NCBI GenBank assembly: GCA_922989275.2
Contig: OV277861.1
Location: 20,924,479 to 20,988,478, forward strand
Source of the DNA: Gari tellinella
Lineage: Eukaryota; Mollusca; Bivalvia; Cardiida; Psammobiidae
Direction of reading: 5' to 3'
Length of the DNA: 64,000 bases
The notes below the pieces were generated by a model. The model had not been told where the DNA came from, did not search any database, and saw only the letters and a program-made list of their open reading frames with translations. Shown one piece after another: positions 25,801 to 40,800 of the stretch; within the stretch, counting starts at the first letter, position 1, and the number at the start of each line of letters is the position of its first letter. The position numbers and the translations under genes are program-made.

Positions 25801-28800
25801 TACTTTATGACAGTATGCCAGTCAAGCATAGATCCTGATCAGATAGAAATTTAAACGGGACATGATCTAAGCAGTGTAAATACAAAATTGCACTTTTTAC
25901 AAAAGGATGTTTGGTTTGTAGTACATTAAAAATCTATGCTGACATAGAATAACACCTGCAATATTCATCAAGAGCAAACATATCCATATGAAGCAAAGCA
26001 GTTATATACAAGAAAACCACAATTGCTAAAGCATGTAGTTCTTTATATTAAGAAACTCACTAAACTAAGCGATTGTGCGAATCTCAATACAGTAAAAACC
26101 TCTCTATTACGACCACTAAAACGAAGGATAAATGAATGTTTAAAATACAGTAACAGCTTAAAGCAAGGTGAATGTAAATAAAAGCTCTTAAATGAGCTTT
26201 TTGCTTTACTGTCACCTTACTTTAATCACGCACCTGTCGTTAACACCTAATAACTAACATAATTTAGCGGTCGTAATAGAGTGGTTTTACTGCATACTAA
26301 TTATCTACATGATAAGTTTGATAAGTTTTGACCTCCCGTACCCACAACAAGTCGCATACTTACATCAATAAAGCTTGCGTTGATATAGCAAGTATTTGGA
26401 CCCCCAGTTTTCATAGGCATCATAACGACGTTCTTGTCATCTAAAGGACACGCGAATAGCAAATTAAATAATTATGTAACATACAGTGGAGAAGATACTA
26501 TTACGTCTATTTTAAAAACAATGTGCCTGTAAATACAAACGAAATGCAGTTAAGTATATACAGTGAATGTTTCGGGGAAATGTTGACGACGATCAGTTTC
26601 GAATTTGCCCGCGGTGGAAACACTTGTTTATGTACAAACACGTTAGTTGGGAAACAATAACATCTTAACCAAAGGATACACTAGGCATTTAGGTTTAATT
26701 CAACACAATGGTGCAAATTAGTCATTATTATATTTCCGCATTTCTATGAGTGTTAAATAGTTTCGAACTTGACTACGTTCACCAAGTTATGTTCATTAGT
26801 GTGTAGTTAGGGCGGCTGGTTGCTTAAAACAAGGTGAAAGTTCAACAAAAAGTTCCTAAATGAGCGTTCTGTTTTACTTTAACCTTGCTTTAAGATACCA
26901 TTTGTCCTTCATACAATCAATAAACCTATTTTAAGTGGTTGGTGAAATCGAGATATTGTACTGTATGTAATTCTGATGAAGTTGAATTATTTCAATTCTT
27001 TTCTCTGCTATCTCTTCTTGATATACAGAGGACAAAGCAAACAAAGGTACATACAAGGATAAAGATCTCTGTATCTGTTTTTACTCCTATTTTCTTCCTT
27101 TAGTGCTTCAAGTGTGCCAAACTGCAATCCATGTGGAAGATCCTGTAATAAAATTAATTTATTTCAATACTTAGTAACTCTTGATTTCTAGATATTCTAA
27201 TTATCAAATGCAATTTATAAAGAAAACAGCTACTGCTGTGTTTAACCATAATATTATTTAGTTACCAGTATATCAGTTTACGTGTAGAATTCTTAAATAC
27301 ATTCTGCACGGTACATAACTGTTGTCTGCAACAATTATCACAGTTGATTAAAAGGCAATTCCTTTCAACAACAAAAAACCAAAGGGCCAGCCTGCTTGGT
27401 TTCAGATGAGACGACGGATTATTCATCTTAATCAAATATATTTGCAATGATTAGAGTGCAATGCTGTAATGTATCATTATACGCTCGTATTATAACGTGT
27501 TGCTCTCCCTAACCTTAAAATCATCAAACAGGGGTGTGGGGTCCAACTTCACTTTGTGGCAGTATTCGCTAAGCTGTGAGAGAGGTATGGGTTCAGATAG
27601 AGCTGAAGAGTTCACATAAACTTGGTCACATGCGTCGTCCTCTACAACTACTTCTCCCACTTTAATATCCACAGTTACATGCTTCCCTGTAAAAGACACA
27701 TGTACAGTGGAGAATCTGTTATTCTTTCCCGTTTAAACGCAAACGTAAGCAAACGCAAAGCGCTAAAACGTAGAAAAGAACAACTTTTGGACATTTCTGA
27801 TATTTCATGTTTATCTTGGTGGCAAACACTTTGGAGCCTGATCAGACGCCGGGTTACCCGGCGTCTGATCTGGCTCCAAACTGTTTGCACTGCAAATAAT
27901 AGTTTTAGCGTAAACGCGTTTATTGGGAAAGAATAACACATTCTCCACTGTACCATGCTGTTATTATTGTTATTTTTCGTTAAACCCTTTCACTGTCAAA
28001 TGTTTCCCCATTCACCGTTTAATTGTCGTCTGCTTCAATTTTGTTGTTTGCAATATCGTTTTAAAGTAAAGTTCAATGTAGTATTACTTAAAACATATCG
28101 ATAATAGTGTCAAACAGTTTAGATCCTGATCAGACGCCGCGTCTGGTCAGTACCCTAACTGTTTGTAAACGTGGTGGAAATGATTTTGGAAAAAAAAACA
28201 CAAATTTAGACGATTTATTCTTTTGTGGATGGCAAATAGTTATCTAAATGTTACTTAGCGCGTCTGATCTATAATTTCTAAATTGTTTGAAATATTGACG
28301 TCAATTTTTGACACACAACTGCGTTTGTTGAGGATGAAAGCCTTTTTCCACCCGAACGCTATTTCTGTCAGAACATCTCGAACAATTCACATTCTAGTCG
28401 CGGCTAGCAGTTGAACAGGGCCCCAGATAAGAGGGAGTGAACTGAACTAATTAAAAATGTTCTCTTAAATGTCAAAACCACATCATATGGTGTCGCTACT
28501 CATTACAATCGTCTATCTAAAGAGTAGTGACATCTACGGGTTTGATGCAGAAATATAGTTTTTAGTTTTTGAAATACTCATCTTATCTGGAACCCTGGTT
28601 GAAGGATAAAAAACAAAAGCGCGAACGCAAAGCAACAGCCTGAATGACGATTTATTCTATTCTGTGATGTCACCCTCAATCAGACTTCACAGTTTGAATT
28701 TGTTAAACGCATTCACCCCTGAAACTTCAAATGAGTAATTCCAGTTTCCAATAGTGTCTAGTCCATTTTATACTCTTTGTAGTAACTTTTAGATTTTATT

Positions 28801-31800
28801 TCAAAATGACAAACAGTGCAGAGCCCGGTGAGAGAGCTCCTATTTGAGCTCACTGACAAGGGTTTACACTGTCTGCATAGGACAAGTGTTATATTCTCGG
28901 CTACACTGTTCATAATTGATAGAGTTCAATGTTTAAACATTTAAGCTCGTTTGTAAGTCATGGTACCTTCGATGCTTCCTTTATCTGGTATAATATCTAA
29001 TTCCTGTGACTCGTGCAATGCCTTGTGTCTTCTGAAACGACAATGAAGCCAAACACAGTTACATTGGAGAACATGTTATTATTTCCCAATTAACGCGTTT
29101 ACGTTAAAATATTATTTCCATTACAAACAATTTGGAGCCAGACCAGACGACGGGTAACCCGGCGTCTGGTCAGGCTCAAAACTGTTTGCCACCCAGGTGA
29201 TCATTAGTCGTAAGAAACTTAATAAAGTTGTTATTTTCGACATTTTAGTGCAATGCATTTGTGTTTCGTTTGCGTTTAAACGGTAAAGAATAATGACAGT
29301 TCTTCTCTGTTTGAGGAAGTATTTCGTCGTCTTATCATGATGACACTGCTTGATACAATGGAGAAAACGTTATTCTTTCCCGATTAAACGAAACGAAACG
29401 CAAAACACTAAAACGTAGAAAAGTGCAACTTTTGGACAATTCTGATAATTCATTTTAATCGTGGTGGCAACGAGTTTGGAGCCTGATCAGACGCCGGGCT
29501 ACCCGCCGTCTGATCTGGCTCCAAACTGTTTGCAATGAAAATAATAGTTTTAGCGTAAACGCATTTATTGGGAAAGAATAACGTTTTCTCCACTGTACAT
29601 GTACGCATATTAATAGTCATACAGTCATTATGGTTAATGATATCAAATGTGTATCACATTTGCAAAGATATTGTAAGCAGGTGAATATTTAACAATTTCA
29701 TTGCGCTAGCCCGAACGCACTAGAAATTACAGACTGTTTGGATCACTCGCATAGTCTTAATCTGAAACTCATCTCTGTTTATAATACAAACTTAAGATAT
29801 GTAGACGTAAATCTTTAATTCAATCAGGCGATAAAATTTAAGTCGATAAATTGATATTACAAGTATGATTTCCTTTATTCAGCACGGTAAAGTTTTACTG
29901 TGTCAAAGTTAGAATATTAAACATCGCGAGCGTGGAAATAACCTTTTTAGTTGATAAGTAAATAGGTCAATATTGAAACACGTAGATTTGAATTGTATCC
30001 TATTTGAAATAGAAATATATTTAATAAACGTCATCTGCTGAAATACATTTTAAACTTATCTAATATTTTAAAACAAGATCACATCGTCGAAACTGTGTCG
30101 CCAGATTCAAACAGTTGTGCTTATGTTTAAGTATCAACCCTTGAAGCAATTAAGATCCAGCCGATACTCCGTGTTTGTAGCATTTGTCCTGGATCAAAAC
30201 CTTTTAAAAACACTGTATTATAATCCAAACTTCAACCATTTCACTGTCATGACGTCATCAATTTTGAATAATTATCGGCTGCTTTAATTTCTCAAATTTA
30301 AACTTTAGGTATTATGACAGAAATGAGTGTCAAACAGTGTTGATCCTGATCAAACGCCGTGTTACGCAGCGTCTGGTCTGGATCAAAACTGTGTACAAAT
30401 GAAAACTATTGTATTCAAAAATAGATAGTGAAGACATACCTGTTTGATCGTCTGCGAAGGAGAATTGCTATGGCAACAGCAACCAAAGCAACTGCTACTA
30501 TCAGCGCTATCACGACAGGAATCATAGCATTGTCGGAGGCAACAGACTGTGCTTCAAACAGTAAAAAGTAGTAACATGTAAACAAATGGGCAGTCCCATA
30601 ACAAAATCTGCTTCAATGCATTTTCAAACAGTGTATACTAATGCATATTTAGCTGTAGTATGTATGGTATTTAGCAGTGTAGACCAAACTAGCAAACTCA
30701 GCTACAGAGTCTGGGATGACAACGGTGCTTGGTATTTACAATGTTGCAATGCAAAAAGGCAATTTTTGTCATAGCACGGCGGCTCAAATACAATAAATAT
30801 TGTTTAGCAATACGAAACAGTCACCTATAACAGGGTACCCACCATCTGTTTATAAAACCTTGCAGGAATGTCATGCCTAAACAAAGTCATTGAGCGGCCA
30901 TTTGCAACTGGTTTAGTCTCTACTTAATCATTGAATCCATTTATTTCATACCTCAACAGAAGGAAATAGTTATATTTGCTACAGTTATGAATGTGCAATA
31001 TAAGAAATACTACCTATATTCTACATATAGCATGGCGATAGCTTAAAGCAGGCTGTAAGTAAAGCAGAACGCATTCTGCTTTACTTTCAACCTGCTTTTA
31101 GTTGTCACCTCTCTTCAAAACTAGAAACAGTCTATTATGTAATGGGTTTACACATAGGGTAGGTTTGAAACGTACATGTGGGTTACAACGGTAACCGTTA
31201 AATTACGCATAGCAGTGACAAAATAAAGTTTGGGAACATTCTAAACTATCGTGTAGAAGTCTCCACGAACAAGTTGATACCCATGAAAAAAGTCTAGAGG
31301 GATTTACGGTACGTGTTGCTGCGACCCAGCCTATACTAAATTAGATAGTGGTCGCAAACACAGATATAATTAATACTTTGAATATGGGAGGCATTATAAT
31401 TTAGAACATTTCCAAGGGTGAAGCGCCTGACTACTCGGTGTCTGTTCTTGGTCATAACAGTTTTCAAATTTTAGCCAGGTCTCGCTTACTTTTATATAGA
31501 TCACGACTATTCACGGAGCTTACCTTGACAAAACGGTTCATTTTGTCCGGGTTCACAGCCACCTGGACAATAACCCGTGGTAATGTTGCATGGGTCCATA
31601 TTAAGACATCGTCCACATGCATTAATACAGTCAGCTCCATAGGTAGAATTTAAACACGCTGGAAAAGATGTCAATCGTTAATTGATTTCTGGTTTTAAAA
31701 AGCAAAATTAAAAATTGACACCAGTTTACCGTTTACCCCAAATTCTATTTCTAATTTTGAAGACAGGAGACCACTTATTGCCAAGTCGAAAGGAAAGCAA

Positions 31801-34800
31801 CATGCGCCTTAAGACACATTCTGCTTTACGTTCAGCCTGCTTGAAGTTCATATCTGCTGGGATATAGAACAAATGCATTATGCTGAAATTTCATGAATGT
31901 ATATATGAAAACAATTCACTTCATTGCAGAATTTAATTTATGGCGTAACAATATGTTTCTATGGAGTAATGGGTTAAATATATGAACGTGGAAATTTAAA
32001 GGAGATTTTAAGGGACACTTAAATCAAAAAGTAATGTACATTTTGTATTTTCCAAAAACGATATGTATGTCCATATTTTCTATCTAATTTGAATCATAGG
32101 TGTCCGGCTCAAAAATAAAATTATTTTTTTTGCTTCTGTAGTGCTAGATCTATCATATATATGATAGATCTAGCACTACAGAAGCAAAAAAAAATTATTT
32201 TTTTTTGAGCCGGACACCTATGATTTGAATGCACGACTTACTTTCAACGCAATGACTGCCTTTAAATCCAGCTGTACAGCCCGCTGAACAGATACCCGAG
32301 ACTTTGTCGCATGGAGATGAGTGCACGCAGTGGCCACAGGGACTCGAACAGTTTGGACCATAGCTATGGTCGTGGCAAGCTGTAATATTGACATGTCATA
32401 GAAAACATGATATTTTCTTAAAAAGGTATATGGTTTATATCTATTTGAATCTGAGTGGCAAACAATTTGAATAGCCTCATAAGACGAAGAGTTACTAGGC
32501 TTTTAATATTGTCCCAGCCTGTTGGCTTCTGCTTTAAACCTTTCACTGCCAAATTTGTCGTGAGATATTACCTCTACACCGTTTCATTTTTGTCTGCTTC
32601 AATTTTGTTGTTTGAAAGATCGTTTCAAAGAAAGATTCAATGTAGTATGACTTAAAACATATTGATACGAGTGTCAAACAGTTTGAATTCTGATTGGGAC
32701 CCACACTGTTTGCAAGCGCTTTAAGGCGTTATTGAGAGTGAACGGGTTAGGCTTCTGTCTGCTAGAATACAATAAGCGTTTCTTATGTGAAATATGCATT
32801 CAGTTTTCAGTTTACCGCTTATGTTTACATTGTGTTTATGGCGATAAACATGCATAGCATGTCTGAGCTGAAAATAAAAAAACTGTGACATATGCATTAC
32901 AGTATAGAATTTAACTATTTACTTCAGTGGAAGAATTAATGAAATGCGACATTACGGTGTATTACGGTGCATTCTGCTATACTTTCATCCTACTTTAAGC
33001 TACCGTCTGCTAGAATATAGAAAACATTTCTTATGTGGCACATTGATTACTGCATAAAATGGAACTATTTTATCAAGTGGAAGTATTCATTCAATTCGTA
33101 AAAAGGCGTATCTATGTAGTTATATAACAGCTGAATCCGTATGTGATCATACACAACAAGAAAGCGGCACGAGGAAAATGAGTGTTCCCTCTCTATAACG
33201 ACCCTCCCAACAACGACTCACTCCTTACAACGACCATCGCCGCAATCTCCTAAACGGGATAATTATGTCAAACGCTTTTACTGCAGCAATATCGTCTGCT
33301 AAAAATGTTCGTCTACCCGGTACTATTGTTCTCAAAATTACGTATAAGTGGACATTTTGATAGAATATAATATTATGACGTGTGACAAACAGCGTGAATC
33401 TAGATCAGACGCCGCGTTATGCGGTTTCTGATCTGGATTCAAGCTGTTTGCAAGTGTAAGCCAAGTGTAAATTTTCCTCCCTATATGACTCCCTCCGAAA
33501 AGCACAAACAATATGTGCCTCCCATGGTTGTCGTTGTAGAGAGGGAACACTGTCCTAAAGTTACTTACGCTCTTGGCAGAGGACACCTTGCCATCCAGGT
33601 GCACACTTTCCCGGGCATTGACCGTCCACCTTGTCACATGACTCATTATCCGCACATTTCCCGCACATGTTGGCACAATTATAACCATATGTTTTGCCAG
33701 GGCACTCTGAAACGTACATTTTAAGATGAAACACACTTTACCTGTATTGTACACAGATAGAAGCTGAATGACAACAGTTTAACCTATTCACTCTCAATGA
33801 CGCCAAAAAGCGTGCTTGCAAACAGTTTGGATCCTGATCAGACGCCGCGTAACGCGGCGTCTGATCAGGATCCGAACTGTTTGATATTCTTTTTGTAATT
33901 TCTTCAATCATACTGCTTAAAATTAACTTTGAAACGATATTGCAGACGACAATATTGAAGCAAACGACAATAAAAGGGCGAAGGGGTACACGTCTCACAA
34001 TTAATTTTGCAGCGAAAGAGTTAAAGTCTTAGTAAGTGCTTTTTCAGCAGAATTTGTCGTCCGTTATGTTTCTAAGATACGATGTTATTCTATAGATGAT
34101 ACCTTACATGAGTGCTTACTAGTATTATTATCATTTTTAACAAACTCGTTGACTAAAACAGTTATGACGTTCACCACGACTCGCGACATACTTGCTTGAG
34201 TAATCAAGTTTATCAAAATAGTTATGCATCATCCGGGTACAGTCCCAATTATAATAGTGCACATAAAAAGTACCCCTGCTCGTAGTACCGGAAGGGGTGT
34301 TTAGCAGTATATAGAAACAAACAAACAAACATCCCAGAGTGTTCACCTTGTTGGCATAACGGTGGAAGGTATCCCTTATAGCACCCAGCCTCACAGTGCC
34401 CTGTCTCTCTCGAGCATGTATCACCACCACTGCAAAATCCGCATATTTTTTGACATCCAGGTCCGTAGAAAAATTCTGCACAAGCTGTAAGACAAAGTAC
34501 AGTAAAACCTCCTTTATTACGACTACCTAATTGTGATACAGTGTTCAATCCCTATAACGGCCCTCCAAACAACGACTCCATCCTTACAACGACCATTGCC
34601 ACAGATCCCTAAACAGGACAATTATGGATTACGCTTTTACTGTTGTAAAACGTCTGCATAAAGTTGTCGTCTGCTGTTTTTCTCAAAGTTACATATTAGA
34701 CATTTTGTCAGGAACAAACTTAATGACGAGTAACAAACAGCTTCAATCCAGATCAGACGCCGCTTTACGCGGCGTCTGATCTGGATTCAAGCTGTTAGCA

Positions 34801-37800
34801 AATGTAAACCAATTTCCCTTCCTGCTACGACTCCCTCCGAACAACGCGCACATTTTTTGTCTCACACTGGGTGTCGTTGTAAAGAGGGCGTGCCGTAATT
34901 ATTAGGTTTTCAGGACAAGTGACTCCTTTTATACAATCAATTAACCTTCTGTGTAGTGATCTTAATTAAGAGGTTTTACATGTAGTATTGGAGTTGTAAA
35001 ACGTTTACTTTACGGAAGAATTTAATATATTTGTTACAACAGTCTAGATCCAGAGAAGACGGTCGACGAATAACGCAGAGTCTCAACCGGATCAAAAAAT
35101 ATTTTTACATTGTTGGTATTTTCTAAATGGTTTTAATTCTGTTTAAAAATGCTATGCTGATGAATGGTAAAAACTACAGTGTATGGAACATTGAAAAAAA
35201 TAAAGTTCCGTTTACACTTATCTATAGCACTGATGAAACGTTTACAAAAGAATATCAGTGGAATCATATAGCTTATGAACACACAAACTTATAGGAAGAA
35301 AGCACATTGGTAGAATTATTCCGTATCTTTTGTACACTGTCGTTAAATTTCAAGTGATATTATATTTTTGAAAACTACGACACAACTGGTACCCTTCTAC
35401 TTGCAAATGTTGTTTCAAAACAACAATAAGCAAACTATATATTTAAAGCGGTGCCAGTTATGAAACGCTACTGTCCTGAAGTGTAATACAGTAAAATCTC
35501 TCTATTGCAACAACTAAAATGATGGCGAACTAATTATAAAAATCAAGGTGACAGATTATAGCAAGGTGACAGTTTTACTGTCACCTTGCTTTAAGCAGTC
35601 ACCTGCCGTAAATACCTCATAATTAACACATCCTAGTTGACGTAATAGAGAGGCTTTACTGTAATAAAGAAATCTGTATCTTACGATTCGTGCAAAGGTT
35701 TCCTTTCCAACCTGACTTGCAGTCTCCGGGACAATGTCCGTTAGTTGCGCTACAAATATCGTTGTTTTCACAATTCCCACATGTTTTCGAGCAACCAACA
35801 CCGTGTGTATATGCATCACAGCCTGGGGAACATACAACAGAACTCTGAATAAAACAACTTTAAGTATCTTACAAATGTAACAACCAAAATATGTATGTCT
35901 CCTCTAGACCTTATGATGTAATTGGAAGCCCCCTTCAGGGGGCTTCCTCAGTGTTGAGGTTGAATGTAGCCATTTTCTTGGAAGGAACTTCTGCTTATTG
36001 CGAAACGGTGAAAATAATTGGCGCAATATTGTATAACCAGTCAAAAATGCATTGTCTGCGCATGCCTGAAACTAGGTTGCATACATTTTACGCAGCAACG
36101 CATTTTTACGAAAATCAAATAATGTGGTAAGGAATAAAACCCGTACCGGAACTTATCACTTCGATAAGGAATAAAACTCATACCTTCACTACATAAGATG
36201 TTAATTGCTTGTGTAGCGGCCGTACACGTCGCTTACAACTACTAAATAGAGCACATAAATTCTTCTTTGTGGCTTAAAAGTCAGTAGAAACTCTGAATAA
36301 AGTATAACATCAATAAAAAAATAACATTATCTAGGTCATTTCTACGTTTGAATACAACACCCTCCATAATCTAAATCAGTCAAATGTTTCCCCATATTCT
36401 CGGACCTTAGTTTAGTCACGAATGAAGAACGACACGAATGAAGAACGTCGTTCTTCATTCGTGGTTTAGTTTAAACTTCTGATTGGTTGTCAAGGGTTTT
36501 TGCTATGGAGGGGGTAAACTCTTTCAGTTCAGATAAGTATTTTTAGAGTCACTTTAAATCTATCATATGGAAAATTTCTGCGTCTGTGGCATAATTTTTG
36601 TTTGTTTATTGAGATTTGAACTATGCACAGGTATTAAATAAATGACAATGTGCAGCAGGTTTTACATGTGAAATTTCGAAAATATAGAATTCAAATCCAA
36701 TTGATGATTTATGTGTCCATGCTACATTTTCCAACAGAAATTTATCGGAGGAAAAATCTTGATATATTTCTGGATGTCAGGAATGCCCATTTCATCTGAT
36801 TTTGTTATGCACGAGATTATGAGAAACCCTGAGAATACGAGAATTGACGTTAACGCAATTTACTGGTCGTTATATATAGAGAGGTTCATTTTACATAAAA
36901 TATCTTCTCAAATACATGTATCTCAAGTATACCTTTCACCTATATTACTCTTCTCCCAAATAAATACGAAAGAAGACTCAAGCAGGAAACGCAACACAAA
37001 CAATACACCCATCTCTAAAGCAGAACACACACACAGCCATACCATAACAAACACACACACATACACACACAACCACACACACACACACGCAATACCATTC
37101 CTTCATCTACACACTAAATAGAAAACAACACGCAAGACAAACATAAAGCTAAGTGAATATAGGAGCCCGCCTTGGTACGGTCAGTAGCAATCAACAATCA
37201 ATTATAAATTAATTAATTATTAACAACCACTGGGGGGGTTAAACCTGGGTTTAGGGGCGCCCAACCTCACACTTATCTCCTATATTCACCTATAACGACG
37301 AACAGTGTACATAAAATATAAACCCTGTTCCACAACCTTACAATCAAAAAGACCGCCATCACAGTAAGTAAATACATGTAAAACATCTAACAAAATTCTC
37401 TGACAGGATTATTAGTAACACGGGAAAGAATTAAACATTCAAGCCCGTGTTAAAAATAACCCACTATGGCAACGGTCAAATTGTACTCAAGCGAATAGTC
37501 TGTAGTCACGAGTAACTGTAAGACATGGGAGGGTTTAGGGTACGACAGAGAGGGAGAGAAAAACCAAAGCACGAAAATCCGACATAACTCTCCCGGTTAA
37601 GGACGGCTTTAGAGATACATCATCATGTAGTGCTAAGCCCTGTCTGTCGTCGCACAACCAAAGAGGAAAGCATAGTTATCAAACCCTACATAGTTTTGTT
37701 TCCTACCATACATACATGTCACTTCATTGAAACTGCTCGGCTTCCCTGGCTTCTTTTTTTAAAGAAGCCAACTTGTTTCTCATTAAAGAAGCCTCGACGA

Positions 37801-40800
37801 AGCGATGCTGGGACCCGTTTCATACAGCTTCGTACAGTGCTCCCTCTCTACAACGACACCCAATGGGAGACAAAAAATATGTGCGTTGTTCGGAGGAAGT
37901 CATTATAGAGTGGTTACATTTGCAAACAGCTTGACTCTAGATCAGACGCCGCGTAACGCTGCGTCTGATCTGGATTCAAGCTGTTTGTCACGCGTCAATA
38001 AGTATTTTTCCTGTCAAAATGTGCATTATGTAACTTTGAGAAAATTAGCAGACGACAACATTTGTCGTATGAAGTTTTATGAAACGGGCCCCTGGTGAGT
38101 GGTCCCAGTAAAGTGTTAAGCAGTGACAACTTTTTTCATGACTTTCTGTTTACACCGGAAACTCATATTTTTCGGTATGTTGATAGATTCGCCCAGAGTG
38201 CATTCGAGTGCATATACTAATGCTTGCTCTCGAGTGAACCCATACCGAGTTTAATCCATACCGAGTTTAATCCATACCGAGTTTAAGGTTTTTTCAAATT
38301 CATTTATCATTGTCAATTATTATTCAGTGGAAGATAAAAAGCTGAAAATGGGCTGTACGTTAAGTTTCGGTATTGGTAGAACCAAATTCGGTGAGAAGAG
38401 AATTCAATTACTCTTAAGCCAATTTGTGTTGTAACCAAAACCGAAGCTTGACATTTGTTCGGAGTCTTTGGAGTCAAACAATTTTTTTTGTTTTTTGAAC
38501 CAGACTGTGATTCTGTACTGTGATTTGAATTTGCTAGCGACAGTGTTGGCAAAGCAGTATAGATCTACATGTATGCTGTAATTATCTCTGATGAGAGTCT
38601 GTTTGGTTCGCACGGTATTCTGAAGTTTTCATTCTTGTTGTAGCTTAGCTGTGAGTTGCTAGAATCTGTTTTCCCCACTAATTTGTTTAGTCATCTTTTA
38701 TTTGTTTTGTTGAACATAACGGCGGTGCAAATTACCCAAAGCCCAAACCACGAACAATTTGTAATTTTATTAGGATCTAGTTGTTGTGGCATTTATTACA
38801 AATAACCCAAAGCCACGAACTGCAAACATCAAACCCAATTTAAATCTTAATTCTTATTTTCATCCAGATGTAAATTGTGGCACGAATAACCCAAGCCACA
38901 AACTGCCAAAACACAAACTACAAAACCACTTTAATTTTACTAAAACTAATGATCTTTGTATCAACTATACAAATTCGTATTTGTCTTTTTAGTTTAATCA
39001 TTTCAATAGTGTTTGGAAATTTTGTCATTCAATTTAACAAGCATCCTCAAGTATTTATAAATTCCATAAACACTACTTCAAATTCCGAAAAAATTAAAAA
39101 AAAAAATATGATGAGGGGGAAGTAGTAGTAGAACGCGATAAACTATAGATCATTAATGGGTATAGCAAAGTTTAATATAGTGGGAATGTGTAGATTGACT
39201 GCAACTGGGCGGCTATTACAACAGAGTGGTTCTCAATACTGGATGAGGTTGAGGTTAATAAGTCTCTCTTAGTCTGAAAGATAACAGTTCAAATCCTAGC
39301 GAGCTTCCATGTTCAAGCCACTTCGACCTACTGGCTAGTAATCATGACGGATTGCCCTGCTCTTTGGGAAAAGTATTCAATCATGAGGTCAGGTCGAGCC
39401 TTGGTTGTAGGAATTGGTTTGTCTCGGCACAAAGGATCAGGCAAATGAATAAGTTAAATACCCAATCACATTGGTTTTTGCTAGGGTTGTCATTGATACA
39501 TGTAGGAAAAGTGTTCCATTAATAAATCATAATTTATATATGTCTTACATAAATTACTCAAGAACAAATGTTTAATCAAATAAAAACGTAACTCATTGAT
39601 ACATCATTTATTTGATACCAAGTGCATAATAGTAAGACATTACTGTGAGTATACTGATTATAGTGATAGTTGACTCCTTTCGTTATTTTATCTTTTAGCA
39701 ACACATTTTTATTATTCAAGGGGTAAGGTTATCACATGGTTTACATTGTACATTTATGTTTAGCACAGGTAAAAGCAGTTAGTGTTTTGATACCAGGCAC
39801 TTGCTACACATGTATATCTAACGTTAAAGTGTTTCAATAGTAATCCTAATTCAATAACATCTTTGCATGGTTGTTTCAATGACGGCTCTAGTGTTTGCTA
39901 CATCGAGGCTGACTTTCTAATTCAGATCTTCCTCAACTTTGTCCCTCAGAGTAAATACTTAATGCTTGTCCATACGGCATTGGGATTTCAGTTTGATTGT
40001 TTTTTGGGCGTCTAGTCTAGTTAATCTTTGTACACGGCTTTAATCTGTGTTTTTCCTTGTTTTTGGCATTATTTGTCTGCAAGCTTACAAATTACCCAAA
40101 TCCTACCCAAAACCTGAACCCAAACCCACAAACCACAAAACGTGTGACTTGTTGGTTCCGTATTTTTAGCAAAAAGCCATAGATATTTAAGGTTGTGTTA
40201 ATTTAATAAGTCTTTGCAACAACAAAGGAACTAGCAAATCTCCCTGGGGTAGGGGAGAAGTCAGTTGAATATATATTTACTTTTGATTTAGCTTTAGCAG
40301 CAGCTTGCATTATATCACTTAACAAAATACTGTGAGTGTACTTTGGTTGTCTTTGACTGATACGCTATTGCAACGAATCAATTTCTCAGTGCTGGGGGAT
40401 GAGACCAGTATAAAATTTAACTTTATAATAGTAATTCTAGGTTATTTTATAGCCTCTATGTAAGCAAGATTGGGGAAGGAGAGGAAAGAGAAGCATTGAG
40501 ATAATTCTAATCTCATAGAAAAATAACCTCACCTCAGTAGCTTGAAATCATGTTATCATTTGGCATACTTCAGGGTTTGGTACAGATATCTCAGATTAGT
40601 ATGATCTTGCTTTTACCCAGAGAAAGAAAGAGGTCTCTGAAACTATTCTGAGCTCCAAATAAGAGCTGGCACCTGTATTAACTTTAGTGGTATGTCATTC
40701 TGGGGAAATTAAGGTGATAACTCAAGCTACAGTTGTACCTACATTCATGCTGTTCCTGCACAAACCCAAACAGTAGTGCAAGATAGGTACAACTAGCTCA

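Noticed and set aside
27622..27956. Open frames on both strands of about 100 codons
   Set aside because: They lie within a palindromic C-type MITE, which opens mirrored frames on both strands.
30440..30546. Transmembrane exon starting at the stronger-looking CAG five bases inside
   Set aside because: It would break the phase-1 pattern with the preceding EGF exon.
36711..37121. 136-codon plus-strand open frame
   Set aside because: Its C-terminal half is a CA microsatellite (THTHTYTHN-like); no domain.
39230..39470. Possible SINE with B-box AGTTCAAATCC
   Set aside because: No convincing A-box, no repeat end and no second copy in the window; too weak to list as a feature.
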